This document shows positions 24,115 to 35,352 of a DNA stretch of 64,000 bases, one piece after another; the first letter of the stretch is position 1; every line of letters starts with the position of its first letter. The notes beneath the pieces are model-generated. The model had not been told where the DNA came from. It was given only the letters and a program-made list of their open reading frames with translations, and searched no databases. Both the position numbers and the translations under genes were made by a program. The stretch is from Agapanthus africanus. Taxonomy: Eukaryota > Streptophyta > Magnoliopsida > Asparagales > Amaryllidaceae. The DNA lies in assembly GCA_030015575.1 (NCBI GenBank), contig JASDDO010000016.1, positions 105,295,241 to 105,359,240 of the forward strand. Reading direction: 5' to 3'.

Positions 24115-24421
24115 TGCACCCTAGTTACTTCTAGCTTGGAGTTGAAGCCAAAGGTTGAGGCTTTCGGGTGGATCTTTCTTCGACGAGAGAAGACGACCAA
24201 GGTGACCTCCTTCCACCACTCCAAGGAGCAAGGAGAGAAGGACATAAAGCCCAAGGTATAACCTTTCTAGCACTTAGCTAGTTTGTAGTTAGCTTTAGCA
24301 AGTTTTTGTTTAGCAAAGATCCTTAAAAGCATAGTCCATGTTGCCTAAGCTCATAAAAATTCGACTTTTATTCCGTTTTCCGCCTCCCCGTAAGTACCGG
24401 GGTGGGCAACGTGGACTTACA
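24115..24421 (+). repeat. 5' LTR of element A, right segment
   Basis: It resumes the A LTR after B and ends GGACTTACA. It matches the last 307 bases of the 3' LTR (to 32467, where the final base is g). Confidence 0.9.
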
Positions 24422-24422
24422 G

Positions 24423-24435
24423 TGGTATCAGAGCC
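24423..24435 (+). other. primer-binding site of element A
   Basis: TGGTATCAGAGCC, complementary to initiator-Met tRNA 3' end. Confidence 0.9.
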
Positions 24436-24628
24436 TAACTAAACATAAACTAGCTAGATAGTGAAGTGTATCGAAGTTCGAAACAAAAAATCGAAAAACC
24501 AAATTTTCAAAACCCTAGTTTTCTGTTGAAATTTTTTCTGGTCAAAACAAAATTTGTTATACTCCAAAAATCGTCTCAGGGTTTTGTAAAGATAACCACC
24601 AAACCCGGTCCAGTGAATCGACCAAGGA

Positions 24629-24674
24629 GCCGCGGTTCCGCGGCAATAGCAAGCTATTGCCGCGCAACCGCGGC
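24629..24674 (+). promoter_or_regulatory. GC-rich hairpin in the A leader
   Basis: Arms 24629-24650 and 24653-24674 are 22 nt each, with one mismatch and a 2-nt loop. Outer arms are GCCGCGG/CCGCGGC, as in B. Inner arms are CAATAGC/GCTATTG here against CCAAACC/GGTTTGG in B. It lies 206 nt downstream of the PBS start. Confidence 0.8.
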
Positions 24675-25796
24675 CAAGTTGGGTCTTCACTGGGTCGAGT
24701 TTGGTGCAGTGTATCTCTGGCTTGGTTTTAGGATTTTTAAGATGGTTTATATGTGCCCAGGTTTTCCAGAATAGAAATTCATTTTTGGGGGCCTATAAAT
24801 CCGTATTTTTTTTCGAACTTCAACACACTTTGACTATAAAGGTTATATCTGTGATGTTTGCATGTATTGAACGTCGACTAATCGCTATATGTCGATTAGT
24901 CGGGATTATACATATCTGTGATCTGTGATTGACACTGGTTTGTGTATATGAATGGGTTGGATTGTCGCGTGTGAATAGCCGGGGTGGATGTGAGATGAGT
25001 GTTGCTTTTGTTTCATTCATTTGTATTATATAAATTGATGTAATATTATTATTTGTTTGGCCGCACAACCGGGTCGAGGTTGTAGCCGTCATTGTATAAT
25101 TCTTTTTACTGTTTTTGCTCCTAGGATAGACCCATGGAGGCGGTGCACAAACTACCGGGTGTCTCGAAGTGCCGAGTGGCCTACTCACGGTGTTGAGGGA
25201 GGTTGCTTCGCTTCGGGTACTTGGCGGGTAGTTTGCCGCACCCGTAGGGGTCTTGGGTGGGGTATTGGCTATTCACCGCGACCGTGTAATCCGCTTCTCG
25301 TTGCAGGCTCGAACGAATTGCGGATTCCTAGTATATCCAATGTATTCATCTGTGATCTGTAATGTCTATCATTGCTATATATTTATATATGATAACTATT
25401 TAGGCGTTGCTTATGTTTTACAGCCGCGCTAGCCCAGCCCCCGCTCTGTCGTTAGTTAAGTAACCTAACGGGTGATGACGGGGCCCCGTGGCGAATGCGA
25501 ATGGCATAAGCGTACGTCATATTTTGGTTGTTTTCTGCAATGGTAGGATTAAATGATGGGACGCATTAAAAGAACTAATGCAAGAAAATAAACCAAGTAA
25601 AAGTCGATTGGAACACTTTGAAAACCACTCGGTTCTTTTCAAAACTAAACTTTTAAACGCGGAGCTTGAACCACTCCTTTTAAAAGCTATCTCGTTCCAT
25701 CGATTATATCAAGTTCACTACGTTCACGGTTTCGCCAAAACCATCCGTAGCCCTCCATCATTTCAGTTAAATATACGGTAGTATTCAAGCTATGTA

Positions 25797-25995
25797 TTTT
25801 GACCTCACGCCAAGGCATAGTGATTGGTAGCTGCCGGATATTTATCTGTTGCATAGATAGAATGCGTTGGTTTGAGACAGTCGTACTGCCATTTTGGCCT
25901 ACGTCAAGGGTAGGTACGGGTGGGTTCAAATTAACCAGGATAATGATGGGAAGAACTTGACATGTGACTTATGATATTTTGACCTCACGCCAAGG
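25797..25995 (+). repeat. triple leader motif in A
   Basis: TTTTGACCTCACGCCAAGG at 25797-25815 and 25977-25995, with a degenerate middle copy TTTTGGCCTACGTCAAGG at 25892-25909. Spacing is 95 and 85 bp, as in B. Confidence 0.7.
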
Positions 25996-26500
25996 TCATA
26001 AGAGCATGGGGCAAAAATCCACATCGGGAGTTTCATAAGTACTGAAACTTGCTAGCGCTGCATACCATTTGGAGTGTGATAATTCTGGTAGGATTCCTTC
26101 GGTTTTATCACGCAATGATATTTGGATCCCGATCCTACTGTGAGTATATGCTACTCCTCGGGAAAACTCTCACTTAACGATCAATGCTATAAACCTAGTA
26201 GGTGTCTAGAAAGGTGTTAGCGGGGCTACGCCCACAGGGAAAAGAGGTTACTTAATTAAGGAACTTCGCGAAAGCGTTGGAAAACCTCCCTCGAAGTACC
26301 GACACTGGCCTGGCTGAACGGTTAAGCAAGTATTGTATGGTGAGAGTGATCCTGACTAATCCTTTCTTTACGGTTTGAGAAGGGATTCGAGAGACAGTGG
26401 GAGCCATCCAGTTTAGACAAATTAAAAACCACTCTAAACTTGCAAGAGCATCATGCTAAAGTGTTTCTTTTCTCTCTCCTAATTGCAGCGACCATTCAAC

Positions 26501-27349
26501 ATGACCGGACTTAAGTTATTACTAGATAAAAACATATTGACAGGGCCAAACTACAAAGATTGGCTCAGGAATGTCAAGATGGCAATCACTTACGACAAGT
26601 TGGGGTATGTCCTTACCACCAAAGCTCCCCCTGTCCCAGGTCCCACCTCCAGCGTCGCGGATAAGGAAATCCGTAAGACATGGGAGTTAGATTGCGCGAA
26701 GGCCAAATGCCTCGTATTAGCCTCGATGGACAACGAACATCAGAGGAGGCACGAGAATATGGACCTTGAGTCCATATTTCTCCATACAAAAGAACTGTAT
26801 GGAGAGCAGTCTCGTATCGCAAGATACGAAGTATCGAAGAAGCTATTTTCGGCAAGGTTGGCCGTCGGATCATCGGTAGCGGAACACGTGCTTAAGATGA
26901 TTGGCTACATAGAGGAGCTCGCGGACCTTGGGACCACATTGGAGAATGAACTCTATACTGATTTGATTCTCCAGTCCCTTCCTTCCACTTACGCCCAGTT
27001 TGTCTTAAACTTCAACATGCAAGGAAAGGAGGTAGAACTTTCCGAGCTTCTGAACATGTTGAGGAGTGCTGAGGGCACCCTACAGAAAGGTAGGGAGACA
27101 TCCACTTTGTTTGTAGGAGGATCTTCCTCTTCTAGATCCAGGGCGAAAGCCAAGGGTAAGAAGAAGAAAGCCCCCGCCAAACCAAGAGGCGGTGTCGGTA
27201 AAGTGGATACGAAGGGAAAAGGAAAAGCAACAAAGATAGCGGGGAAGCTAGTGGGGAAGGAAGAATGCTTCTATTGTCAACGTTTGGAAAGCCAGAACAC
27301 AGGATTTGAAGCGAGTTGCAGCTTCAGCTTCAGGTGTGTATGTTATTGA
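26501..27349 (+). pseudogene. gag of copia element A
   Basis: Copia Gag forms the virus-like particle. The frame from ATG 26501 reads MTGLKLLLDKN, LTGPNYKDWLRNVKM, the copia Gag signature with a tryptophan in the first 30 residues. A UBN2-type segment (LADLGTTLENELYTDLILQSLPSTY) follows, then a basic Ser/Lys-rich tail. The ATG lies 12 bases after GCAGCGACC, a splice-acceptor-like or simply conserved context shared with B. The zinc knuckle is broken: ECFYCQ is present, but the following Gly-His and Cys are gone. The frame runs out at 27349 while protease continues in another frame from 27306, so a deletion or shift near 27280-27310 has destroyed the finger. Confidence 0.85.
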
Positions 27350-28070
27350 AAACTGTCTATCGATAAACTCTACTTCCTGGGTATTGGATACCGGATCAGG
27401 ATCTCATATCTGTAATTCTTTGCAGACGTTGAGAAAGCGTAGAGTTTTGAAGGCAGTTGACATGACCCTCAGAGTTGCGAACGGTGCTAGCATGGATGCT
27501 GAGGCCGTGGGGGACTATCACCTGGGATTGTCGGATGGACATTTTTTGGTTTTACGTAGTTGTTATTATGTACCAAATGCAACCTGTAATATCATTTCTG
27601 TATCTTTATTATCTAAAGAAGGTTATGAATTTGCATTTTTAAGTAATGTAGTGAACATTCACCTTAATCAAGCTTTGATTGGGTCAGGTACATTGAACAA
27701 CGGTATATACGTATTAAACCAACCACAGATTTTCAATGTCCAGAATACACACAAAAGAAAGTCTCCAGAAATTAATAAAACTTTCTTATGGCATTGTAGA
27801 CTGGGTCACATCAATGAGAGAAGGTTGACTAAGTTACATGCAGAAGGATATTTGGATCCGTTCGAATATCAATCGTATGCAACTTGTCAATCCTGTCTCA
27901 AGGGAAAGATGACAAAGACTCCGTTCACTGGACACGGAGTAAGAGCGAGCGAGCTCTTGGGACTCGTACACAGCGACGTGTGCGGTCCAATGTCTACACA
28001 TGCGCGAAGCGGTTATTCTTACTTCATTACTTTTACGGATGATTTCTCAAGGTTGGACATGTCTTCTTAA
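27306..28070 (+). pseudogene. protease and integrase N-terminus of copia element A
   Basis: The aspartic protease shows SWVLDTGSGSHICN, the copia DTGS-type active-site region (D-T-G-S followed by HICN). The integrase zinc-binding domain shows H and H in WHCRLGHINERRL and C-x2-C in ATCQSCLKGK. The catalytic core starts with LVHSDVCGPM, which carries the first catalytic Asp. The frame ends at a stop after FTDDFSRLDMSS. One base seems missing near 28050, because the next frame continues smoothly from 28070. In a working element this is one polyprotein with gag and pol. Confidence 0.88.
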
Positions 28071-28903
28071 TGAAGCATAAATCCGAAGCTTTTGATAAGT
28101 TCCAGGAATATAAGAATGAAGTAGAAAAACAAACAGGCAAAAGTATAAAGACACTGAGATCTGATCGAGGTGGTGAATACTTGAGTGCCGAGTTCCTGGG
28201 TTACTTAAAAGAGAATGGAATTCTCTCTCAGCTTACTCCTCCATACACTCCGCAACATAACGGTGTATCGGAGAGACGGAACTGAACCCTATTGGATATG
28301 GTACGGTCCATGATGAGGAATGCTGAGTTGCCGCGATCGTTCTGGGGATATGCGCTAGAATCAGCTGCATACCTTTTGAACCGAGTTTCCACTAAGACTG
28401 TGCCTACCACACCATATGAGTTATGGAGTGGGAAGAAACCCTATCTTCAATACCTGAAGATTTGGGGATGTCCAGCTTATGTGAAAAAGCAGCATACGGA
28501 CAAGCTCGAGGCACGCTCAGTACTGTGCTAGTTTGTGGGATACCCAAAGAACTCCAGGGGGTATCTTTTCTATTACGCAGAGGAATAAAAAGTCCTTGTT
28601 TCTCGTAATGCCCATTTTCTGGAACATCAGTTCTTAGAAAAAGAAATAAGTGGGAGCGCAATAGAACTGGAAGAAATTCCAGAACCACAAGCTATTACTG
28701 AAAGCTTAGTAGAACCAAAGGGTTCGAAAGATCAGGACATTCCCACGCCACTCCGCAGGAGTAGTAGGCAGTCTCATCCGCCCGAGAGATACTACGGTTT
28801 TCTCATTGACGGGGATAGAGAGGATTGCATCATAGACTGTGATGAGCCTACTAGCTTCCAGCAAGCCATTCAGAGCGTCGACTCGGTAAAATGGCTGGAT
28901 GCA
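28070..28903 (+). pseudogene. integrase core and C-terminal part of copia element A
   Basis: The core continues with KTLRSDRGGEYLS (second catalytic Asp) and TPPYTPQHNGVSERRN, containing the conserved HNGVSERRNR-type stretch and the catalytic Glu. A stop (TGA) replaces the Arg after ERRN at 28282. The next part shows LPRSFWGYALESAAYLLNR and KIWGCPAYVK. Further stops lie at 28529 and 28585. The linker before reverse transcriptase is Ser/Pro/Glu rich (SRQSHPPERYYGF). Integrase would insert the cDNA into the genome, but this copy cannot be translated through. Confidence 0.85.
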
Positions 28904-29935
28904 ATGCGGACCGAGATGGAGTCCATGTACACCAACAAAGTATGGACGTTGGACATTGCTCCAGATGGGGTAAAACCCGTAAGATGCAAGTGGATCTTCA
29001 AAAGGAAGATTGGTGTAGATGGACAGGTTGAGACCTATAAAGCTAGACTGGTAGCAAAGGGTTTTCGTCAGCGACCTGGTTTGGACTATGACGAAACCTT
29101 TTCTCCAGTAGCTATGCTGAAATCCATTCGGATCCTTCTTGCCATTGCTGCCTTCCACGATTATGAGATTTGGCAGATGGATGTAAAGACAGCTTTTCTC
29201 AATGGTCATTTAGAGGAGTGTGTCTATATGGATCAGCCAGAGGGTTTCATTCAGAGTGGGAGCAGCGGAAAGGTGTGCAAGTTGCTTAAGTCCATTTATG
29301 GACTAAAGCAGGCATCGCGGAGTTGGAACATCTGTTTTGATGAGACGGTCAAGGAATTTGGCTTTATCAAAAATCCAGATGAACCATGCATCTATTGTAG
29401 ATTTGTAGCGAGAACTGTAGTATTCCTCGTTTTATACGTGGATGACATTCTCTTAATAGGAAATGACATTCCTATGCTACAATCTGTCAAGGGGTTCTTG
29501 TCACACAGGTTCTCCATGAAAGACCTGGGTGATGCCCCATACATCCTGGGTATCCGGATCTACCGTGACAGATCCAAGAGAATATTAGGACTTTCACAGT
29601 CCAGGTACATCGACACCATACTGAAGAGATTCAGTATGGAAGATTCCAAGCGCGGTAATCTACCGGCTTGTCACGGGATCACCCTCTCCAAAGAGATGTC
29701 TCCCAAGAATGATTTGGAGAGGGATCGCATGTCTATTATACCCTACGCTTCTGCGGTAGGCTCTATAATGTATGCGATGTTTTGTACCAGACCGGATGTG
29801 GCTTATGCACTGAGTGTGGTAAGCAGGTATCAGTCAAACCCTGGGGAGAAACATTGGATAGCAGTAAAGAACATTCTCAAGTACCTGAGAAGGACTAAGG
29901 AGATGTTCTTGGTGTATGGCGGAAAAGACCTGTAG
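28904..29935 (+). pseudogene. reverse transcriptase of copia element A
   Basis: This is the best kept part, 343 codons without interruption. Motifs in order are KWIFKRKIGVDG, YKARLVAKGF, QMDVKTAFLNG (first catalytic Asp region), PEGF, LKSIYGLKQASR, and LVLYVDDILLIGND with the YVDD catalytic box. Later come FSMKDLGDAPYILGI and PYASAVGSIMYAM with RPDVAYA. All match the Ty1/copia reverse transcriptase family. A TAG at 29933 separates it from RNase H in the same frame. Confidence 0.93.
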
Positions 29936-30421
29936 ATTGAGGCCTTTGCTGACTCCAGCTTCCAGAGTGACAAGGATGATTCCAAGTCCATATCGGGTTT
30001 TGTCTTCACCCTCAATGGAGGGGCGGTGTGTTGGAAGAGCTCCAAACAGGAAACCGTTGCTGACTCGACGATGGAAGCGGAATACATCGCTGCATCTGAT
30101 GCCGCAAAAGAAGCTGTATGGATGAGGAAGTTCTTGAGAGAACTTCAGGTGGTTCCGTCCATTGTTGACCCAATACCTCTGTATTGCGACAACAACGGGG
30201 CTATAGCTTTAGCGAAGGAACCCAGGTCCCGTCAGAAATCCAGACACATCTTAAGGCGGTATCACCTGATCAGGGAGATCGTAGATCGCCAGGAGATCGA
30301 GGTCTGGAGAGTTGCATCAGAGGATAACACAGCAGATCCATTCACCAAGGCCTTGCCCCAGACTCAGTTCGAGCGGCTGATCGAGATGATAGGTCTTCGA
30401 TACGCCAGTACATGGCCTTAG
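29936..30421 (+). pseudogene. RNase H and C-terminus of copia element A
   Basis: It continues the reverse transcriptase frame after one stop. FADSSFQSDKDDSKSISGFV supplies the first acidic residue, WKSSKQETVADSTMEAEYIA the S-T-x-E-A-E-Y motif, and LYCDNNGAIALAKEP the D-N motif. HILRRYHLIRE and NTADPFTKALP follow, ending ...STWP and a stop 5 bases before the PPT. The enzyme degrades RNA in the RNA-DNA hybrid. Confidence 0.9.
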
Positions 30422-30425
30422 TGCA

Positions 30426-30435
30426 AGTGGGAGAT
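30426..30435 (+). other. polypurine tract of element A
   Basis: AGTGGGAGAT, immediately before the 3' LTR TGTTAGTG. Confidence 0.85.
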
Positions 30436-32467
30436 TGTTAGTGTATATGCCCTAGAGGCCATTACTGTATCATACTAGTTTGTATATCACTTGATGGAAG
30501 CTTGGGATATTCACAGTTGTATATACAATCTTGCTCGAAATGGTAGTATGCTACTTGGTTTGTCTCTGCTTTAATATGTGCATGTGTTTCTTTTAGCATA
30601 TTGTAGATATACATATTAGTAGAGCCCTTAGGATCTTTGCTTGATTACCAGCGTTGTGATGGCGCTCACACTCGTGGGAGCTGGGTGATCTATAAGCACA
30701 TCCTTATACAGGTCCCTAGTCGTTGGACTATCGAGACAGGGCATCGATACTCCGGAGTAGACTAGCGTATGCGCTTCTCATCCCAGTGTGGGAGACGGTC
30801 TGTCCCACAGCCGTCAGTACGTCGTACTTGAGATAGTATGCGGGTGCTCGTTAGGTTACGAGTACACTGGACAGGACTCGTCGGGAACTGTTGGTTGGTA
30901 TTATACCTATCGTCAGTTATCAGTTCCCAGGTGACATGAGTACAGCTTAGTCCGCTGACTTGACACTGTCACTTCGCCTCGAGTGTGTTCCCACTGCACT
31001 TTGATTACTACCCTACCACGGCTCAAAGGAGTCGTGCAAACAGGTAGTTTTTGGGTGCAGTCCCAAAGCACTTGGAGGCAGCGACGGTTAGACAGGATTC
31101 GTCTCTCCCGGTATTGGGGGTTGACATCGCGCTGTGTCCAGGAGAGCCATTACACGAGTAGTCCCTGGCCAGGGCAAGCGAGATATACTGGTAGGTTTCC
31201 AGTGTTATCTCAGGGTGTTCTGGGCTTCACTCCGACACGACTTGTACCGCTATTAGGGGACTGACGTTCACTGCCCCCCTAGGCCCGCCATGCGATGTAT
31301 CAGACGAACAGACCGGACTGTACGAAGATTGTCATATACAGGCTCAGTAGGAGTTCATATGGGGTTCACCTCGTCAGTCTTCTTATCGACATCTACCTGG
31401 GGACCGTTACGTACAGCTAGTGCCGCTTGCGGTCTGTGGTTAAACCCACTGCCAGCGTAGTGTCGAGTCTTTAGAGTCCCACACAGAGAGCTATTCGCCT
31501 TTAGGCAAAATGAGTAGAGGTCGCATGGTTTTGCGACAGGGTTCGGTCACATCCGCGCACTTGTGCACGTTTGCTGTCCGGACAGTTTATACTAGCGGGC
31601 TTTGGTTTAACCCGGATCCTAGTATATGATTTGGGATTGGTTTTTCTCATTGTATTCGTGTTCCTCGGATCACGAATGCGGGTGCGTATGCACAGTTGCT
31701 TGAGACAGAGGGAGAGGACCTTGTTTAAGGTTAATGACTATTGTCATTTTATTAACCCTAATGCTTATGTGTGTATTATAGTTAATTGATAATTAGTTTA
31801 ATAATTGTGTATGGTTATGGATGTTGACCATTTGACCTCCTTGACTTGTTGACCTAGGTTGACACTTTGACCATCATCATTTCTTTTGGAAGATGCTTTT
31901 TGATCCTTGCAAATTGAAATGATAATGGTCATATCATGATTAACCATGACAATTATCTAGCTAATTATTTAATTAAAATAATATACACATATTAGAGAGA
32001 ATGGTTCACAATTATTATCATTCTATCATATCTTTTCTCTCTCTTGTTCTTCCTCTCCCTCAAGCTCTCCCCTCTCATGTGTTGAGAAACACTTGAGCTT
32101 GAGAAAAACCCTCTCTTGATCATCTCTACTCTCATCTAGGGTTCAAGTATTAGCACTTCTTGCACCCTAGTTACTTCTAGCTTGGAGTTGAAGCCAAAGG
32201 TTGAGGCTTTCGGGTGGATCTTTCTTCGACGAGAGAAGACGACCAAGGTGACCTCCTTCCACCACTCCAAAGAGCAAGGAGAGAAGGACATAAAGCCCAA
32301 GGTATAACCTTTCTAGCACTTAGCTAGTTTGTAGTTAGCTTTAGCAAGTTTTTGTTTAGCAAAGATCCTTAAAAGCATAGTCCATGTTGCCTAAGCTCAT
32401 AAAAATTCGATTTTTATTCCGTTTTCCGCCTCCCCGTAAGTACCGGGGTGGGCAACATGGACTTACG
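30436..32467 (+). repeat. 3' LTR of element A (2032 bp)
   Basis: It matches 12812-14536 joined to 24115-24421, with exactly the same total length. It ends CTTACG instead of CTTACA, followed by the target repeat tgtat. Confidence 0.92.
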
Positions 32468-32472
32468 TGTAT
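32468..32472. repeat. target-site duplication of element A (right copy)
   Basis: tgtat, as at 12807-12811. Removing one copy with A restores attaaatgtatatcttaagg, the sequence seen intact at 4241. Confidence 0.85.
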
Positions 32473-35352
32473 ATCTTAAGGGATGTTACGGATATTCAAA
32501 TGATATCTTTTCTTTAAAAACACCGTAACCCATGTTTTCAAAACTACGATTCACCTCTTTAAAAATCTGTTTGTATGGTTCGGGTGTGTTTGTTAGATTA
32601 GATACTTATACTTAGTGGAGATAGCATGTTTATGTAAACTCGACATGATATGAGATATAAATGCGATGAAAGAATACAAGACGAATTTGATGATATGATG
32701 AGATGATGATATGATATGATGGTATACGGATGCGAGTCGATCGAAATGATTTATACCCTGCCGGCCCCCTAATATGAGGTTATTGCGGATGTGAACCGGG
32801 ACATAGGCACATAGATATATATCCATATATATAATGTTGTGAATCATGGATGACAGGCCATATGTGATATTAGGCCGTACCCTTTTTTGTCGTATAGGAT
32901 GATAGGATCCCTATTAGTATAATGCCGCCGCACGATGATATTCCGTGCGTGATGAGTTTGACTTGATGATTGATCCTTACCCTTGACTAGAGGTTTCCGT
33001 ACGATGGATTATACCGTATGCGATGTTATTGGGCTAGATGCCGATTGATAGATTCACCGACTCGGACATATGATAGTTACGTATACCTTATAGCTGTTAG
33101 CTGATGATTTACTTGATGCATTCAAGATATTATTATTGCATCGCATATACCTGTGATAGTACACCTGCACCATTATCGATGATGCGTATGTTACACGTAC
33201 ACATATTTTCCGGCTCACACACTTCATCATCGATAATTGCCATGTCACTACACAGTAGGGTTGCTGCATCATGATATATACATTGATACATTTATACTTG
33301 CGGATATACACATTTGTATATCCATATTCGTGCACATATGGATATACACATTTGTATATCCATATTCGTGCACATATACATTGATACATTCATACTTGCG
33401 GATATACACATTTGTATATCCATATTCGTGCATATATACATTGATACATTCATACTTGCGGATATACACATTCGTATATCCATATTGGTATACATATACC
33501 TTGATAAACCCATACTTGTGCACATACAAATTTTGTATATTCATAATTGTGCACACATACATGGTACATCTATACTTGCGCATATACATATTGTACCTAC
33601 ATAGATAACTGGTTTTATCCGATAAAATTGGGAACCGCATGTTATATTTTAAAAACTGGAATCATTTTAAAAGGGCGGTTTCCCCTTAATATGTCATATC
33701 ACTATTCCATGTTGCATGATACACGGACATGCTCGCATTTCTATTATATGTCGCACACATCATGCTCTATTATTGTACGCATTGAGATATGCTGTTTTTA
33801 TAAGATTTCTGGATTTGAGAACCGTGGATATTTCAAATGGAAACATGGACTGTTTTAAAAACCCGGTTTCTCTTGATATGATATTTCAGTGCGTCCACCA
33901 TGCGTTTTCTCGGTTCTGAGAGTGGCATGTGAAACCCGATTCGAGGAGTGGTAGGCACCGATTGCGGGTACATGGTGGACCCGGTATGGTACCCCGGGAC
34001 GAGAAAGGATCGCTGTGTAATAGACGGTGAGCCTGGCAGAGGGACTACTACCTACCAGTGATAGTATTTAGGGCTTGGCGGATATCCGGAGGATACCGAC
34101 TGGAGTCGAGAGATGATATGGGCCGATCTGGACTGACGGAGCCCGTGGGCCGATCCAGACTGACGAAGCCCGATATATGAGGATTTACGTGCCGATGCTG
34201 GGCACTGTTTTCATGATGTTTTCGAGTGTCGATGCTTGGCACTCAGGTTCCATGATTTTGATGTGTCGGGAGGGACACCGTTGATATACATCCTCATACT
34301 TTCATGCACACTCTTTTATGATATTTACATGCATGATGTTGTTGCGTCAGTGGTTGACGCGTGGACTGGATCCACATACATACATTGATTTTACTATTGG
34401 AGGTTATGCACATGCTTATAGGCATTAATTCATGGGTGGACGAGATCCACATATCTGCATACCGTGATTATGGTTGGACGATACCCATATACATGCATTG
34501 ATTATTACTGTTGGATATTATCCGCATGCATATAGGTAGTGACTACCTTGTTGGCACATATACAGACCCGGTCACCCTAAATATCATAGTATTACCTTTA
34601 TGATATAGTTGACCTAGAAGTCGTTGTTTATTCGATTTCTACTTGTAGATATATTTCTATTCACGAGTTGGCAACTCACCCCCGTTGTGCCATAGTTCTT
34701 GCAGGTTGACCGCTTGGATCAGTAGCGGCTTCACTGGCACACAGTTCCATTCGGGTGTTTTGCATTGGTAGGTGGGATATTTGTATCATTCCCACTCTTG
34801 TATCTACATTTCATATTGTATCTAGTTAACTCCATCAATCAAAAGTTGTAAATTGTATAAGTGATGAGACTTAGTGAGACTTGTAGTTGCGAGATTTGAG
34901 CGATGGGTTTTATATTCACTTTTGGGGTTATATCTTGCTCATTTCTTTATCTTTTTGTGGTGAACTTCGCCGTTGGGCGTCGTATACTTATTTATACTGT
35001 ATTGCGTGGTTGTGATCTGCCGTTTGGCGAAGAGCTAGCCCCCGCTTAGGGATGCCATTATTCTTATGATGTATTTGTGGTTTTGGATCAAAATATACAA
35101 AGGAGGTGCTGCCAAAATTTTTAGAAGACGAAACAGGTTTTCAAACTAGTAAACTTTACTTGCATTATTCATGTTCCTTTTCTATGCAATAAGAAAACTT
35201 GATTTCATTATACCTTTATTTCAAAACCTCACCTCCTTTATTTTTCTTAAAAGGTTTAGATTTCTGGGTTTCAGCTTACTTGAATTCCGTTACGCCTTTA
35301 GACGTTGCGTGATTCAAGTGCTGGTCACGAGCTAATATTTCGGGTCGTGACT
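32473..35352 (+). repeat. 3' LTR of element C, right segment
   Basis: It matches 4252-7124. Differences are scattered substitutions, the minisatellite arrangement and the CATA count. It contains no supported gene. Confidence 0.85.
33281..33500. repeat. minisatellite in the C 3' LTR
   Basis: The same unit as at 5058-5245, but with a partial extra unit (GGATATACACATTTGTATAT repeated at 33339) and a different order near the right side. Open frames on both strands here follow from the repeat. Confidence 0.8.

Larger units (their letters stand above)
24436..26500 (+). other. long leader of element A
   Basis: About 2.1 kb. It holds the hairpin at 24629-24674, the triple TTTTGACCT motif at 25797-25995, and a block at 26202-26291 that is also found in the Tat/Athila-like remnant at 36655-36744. 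No supported gene lies in it. Confidence 0.6.
12812..32467 (+). mobile_element. Ty1/copia LTR retrotransposon A, carrying nested B
   Basis: The 5' LTR is 12812-14536 plus 24115-24421; the PBS is 24423-24435; gag-pol spans 26501-30421; the PPT is 30426-30435; and the 3' LTR is 30436-32467. The rejoined 5' LTR and the 3' LTR are both 2032 bp and close to identical. The order protease, integrase, reverse transcriptase, RNase H defines Ty1/copia. Long LTRs and the Gag/protease style resemble the Angela/Tork group, which is an inference. It lies in the 3' LTR of C with 5-bp target repeats. Confidence 0.92.
4238..35352 (+). mobile_element. Ty3/gypsy LTR retrotransposon C, interrupted by D and A(B)
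   Basis: Its own parts are a 5' LTR remnant 4238-7124, PBS 7129-7140, internal region 7125-11067, PPT 11054-11067, and a 3' LTR split into 11068-12811 and 32473-35352. The two LTR copies align from tctattaaatg to the end. The reconstructed 3' LTR is about 4.6 kb. The internal region is only 3.9 kb with a gag relic and no visible pol, so the element was non-autonomous. Its right end reads GTCGTGACT where the 5' LTR reads GTCGTAACA, so the exact end near 35352 is slightly uncertain. Confidence 0.8.

Noticed and set aside
33237..33640. Long overlapping open frames on both strands with repeated Tyr/Ile/Cys
   Set aside because: They run through the 60-bp minisatellite; a unit divisible by three keeps all frames open.
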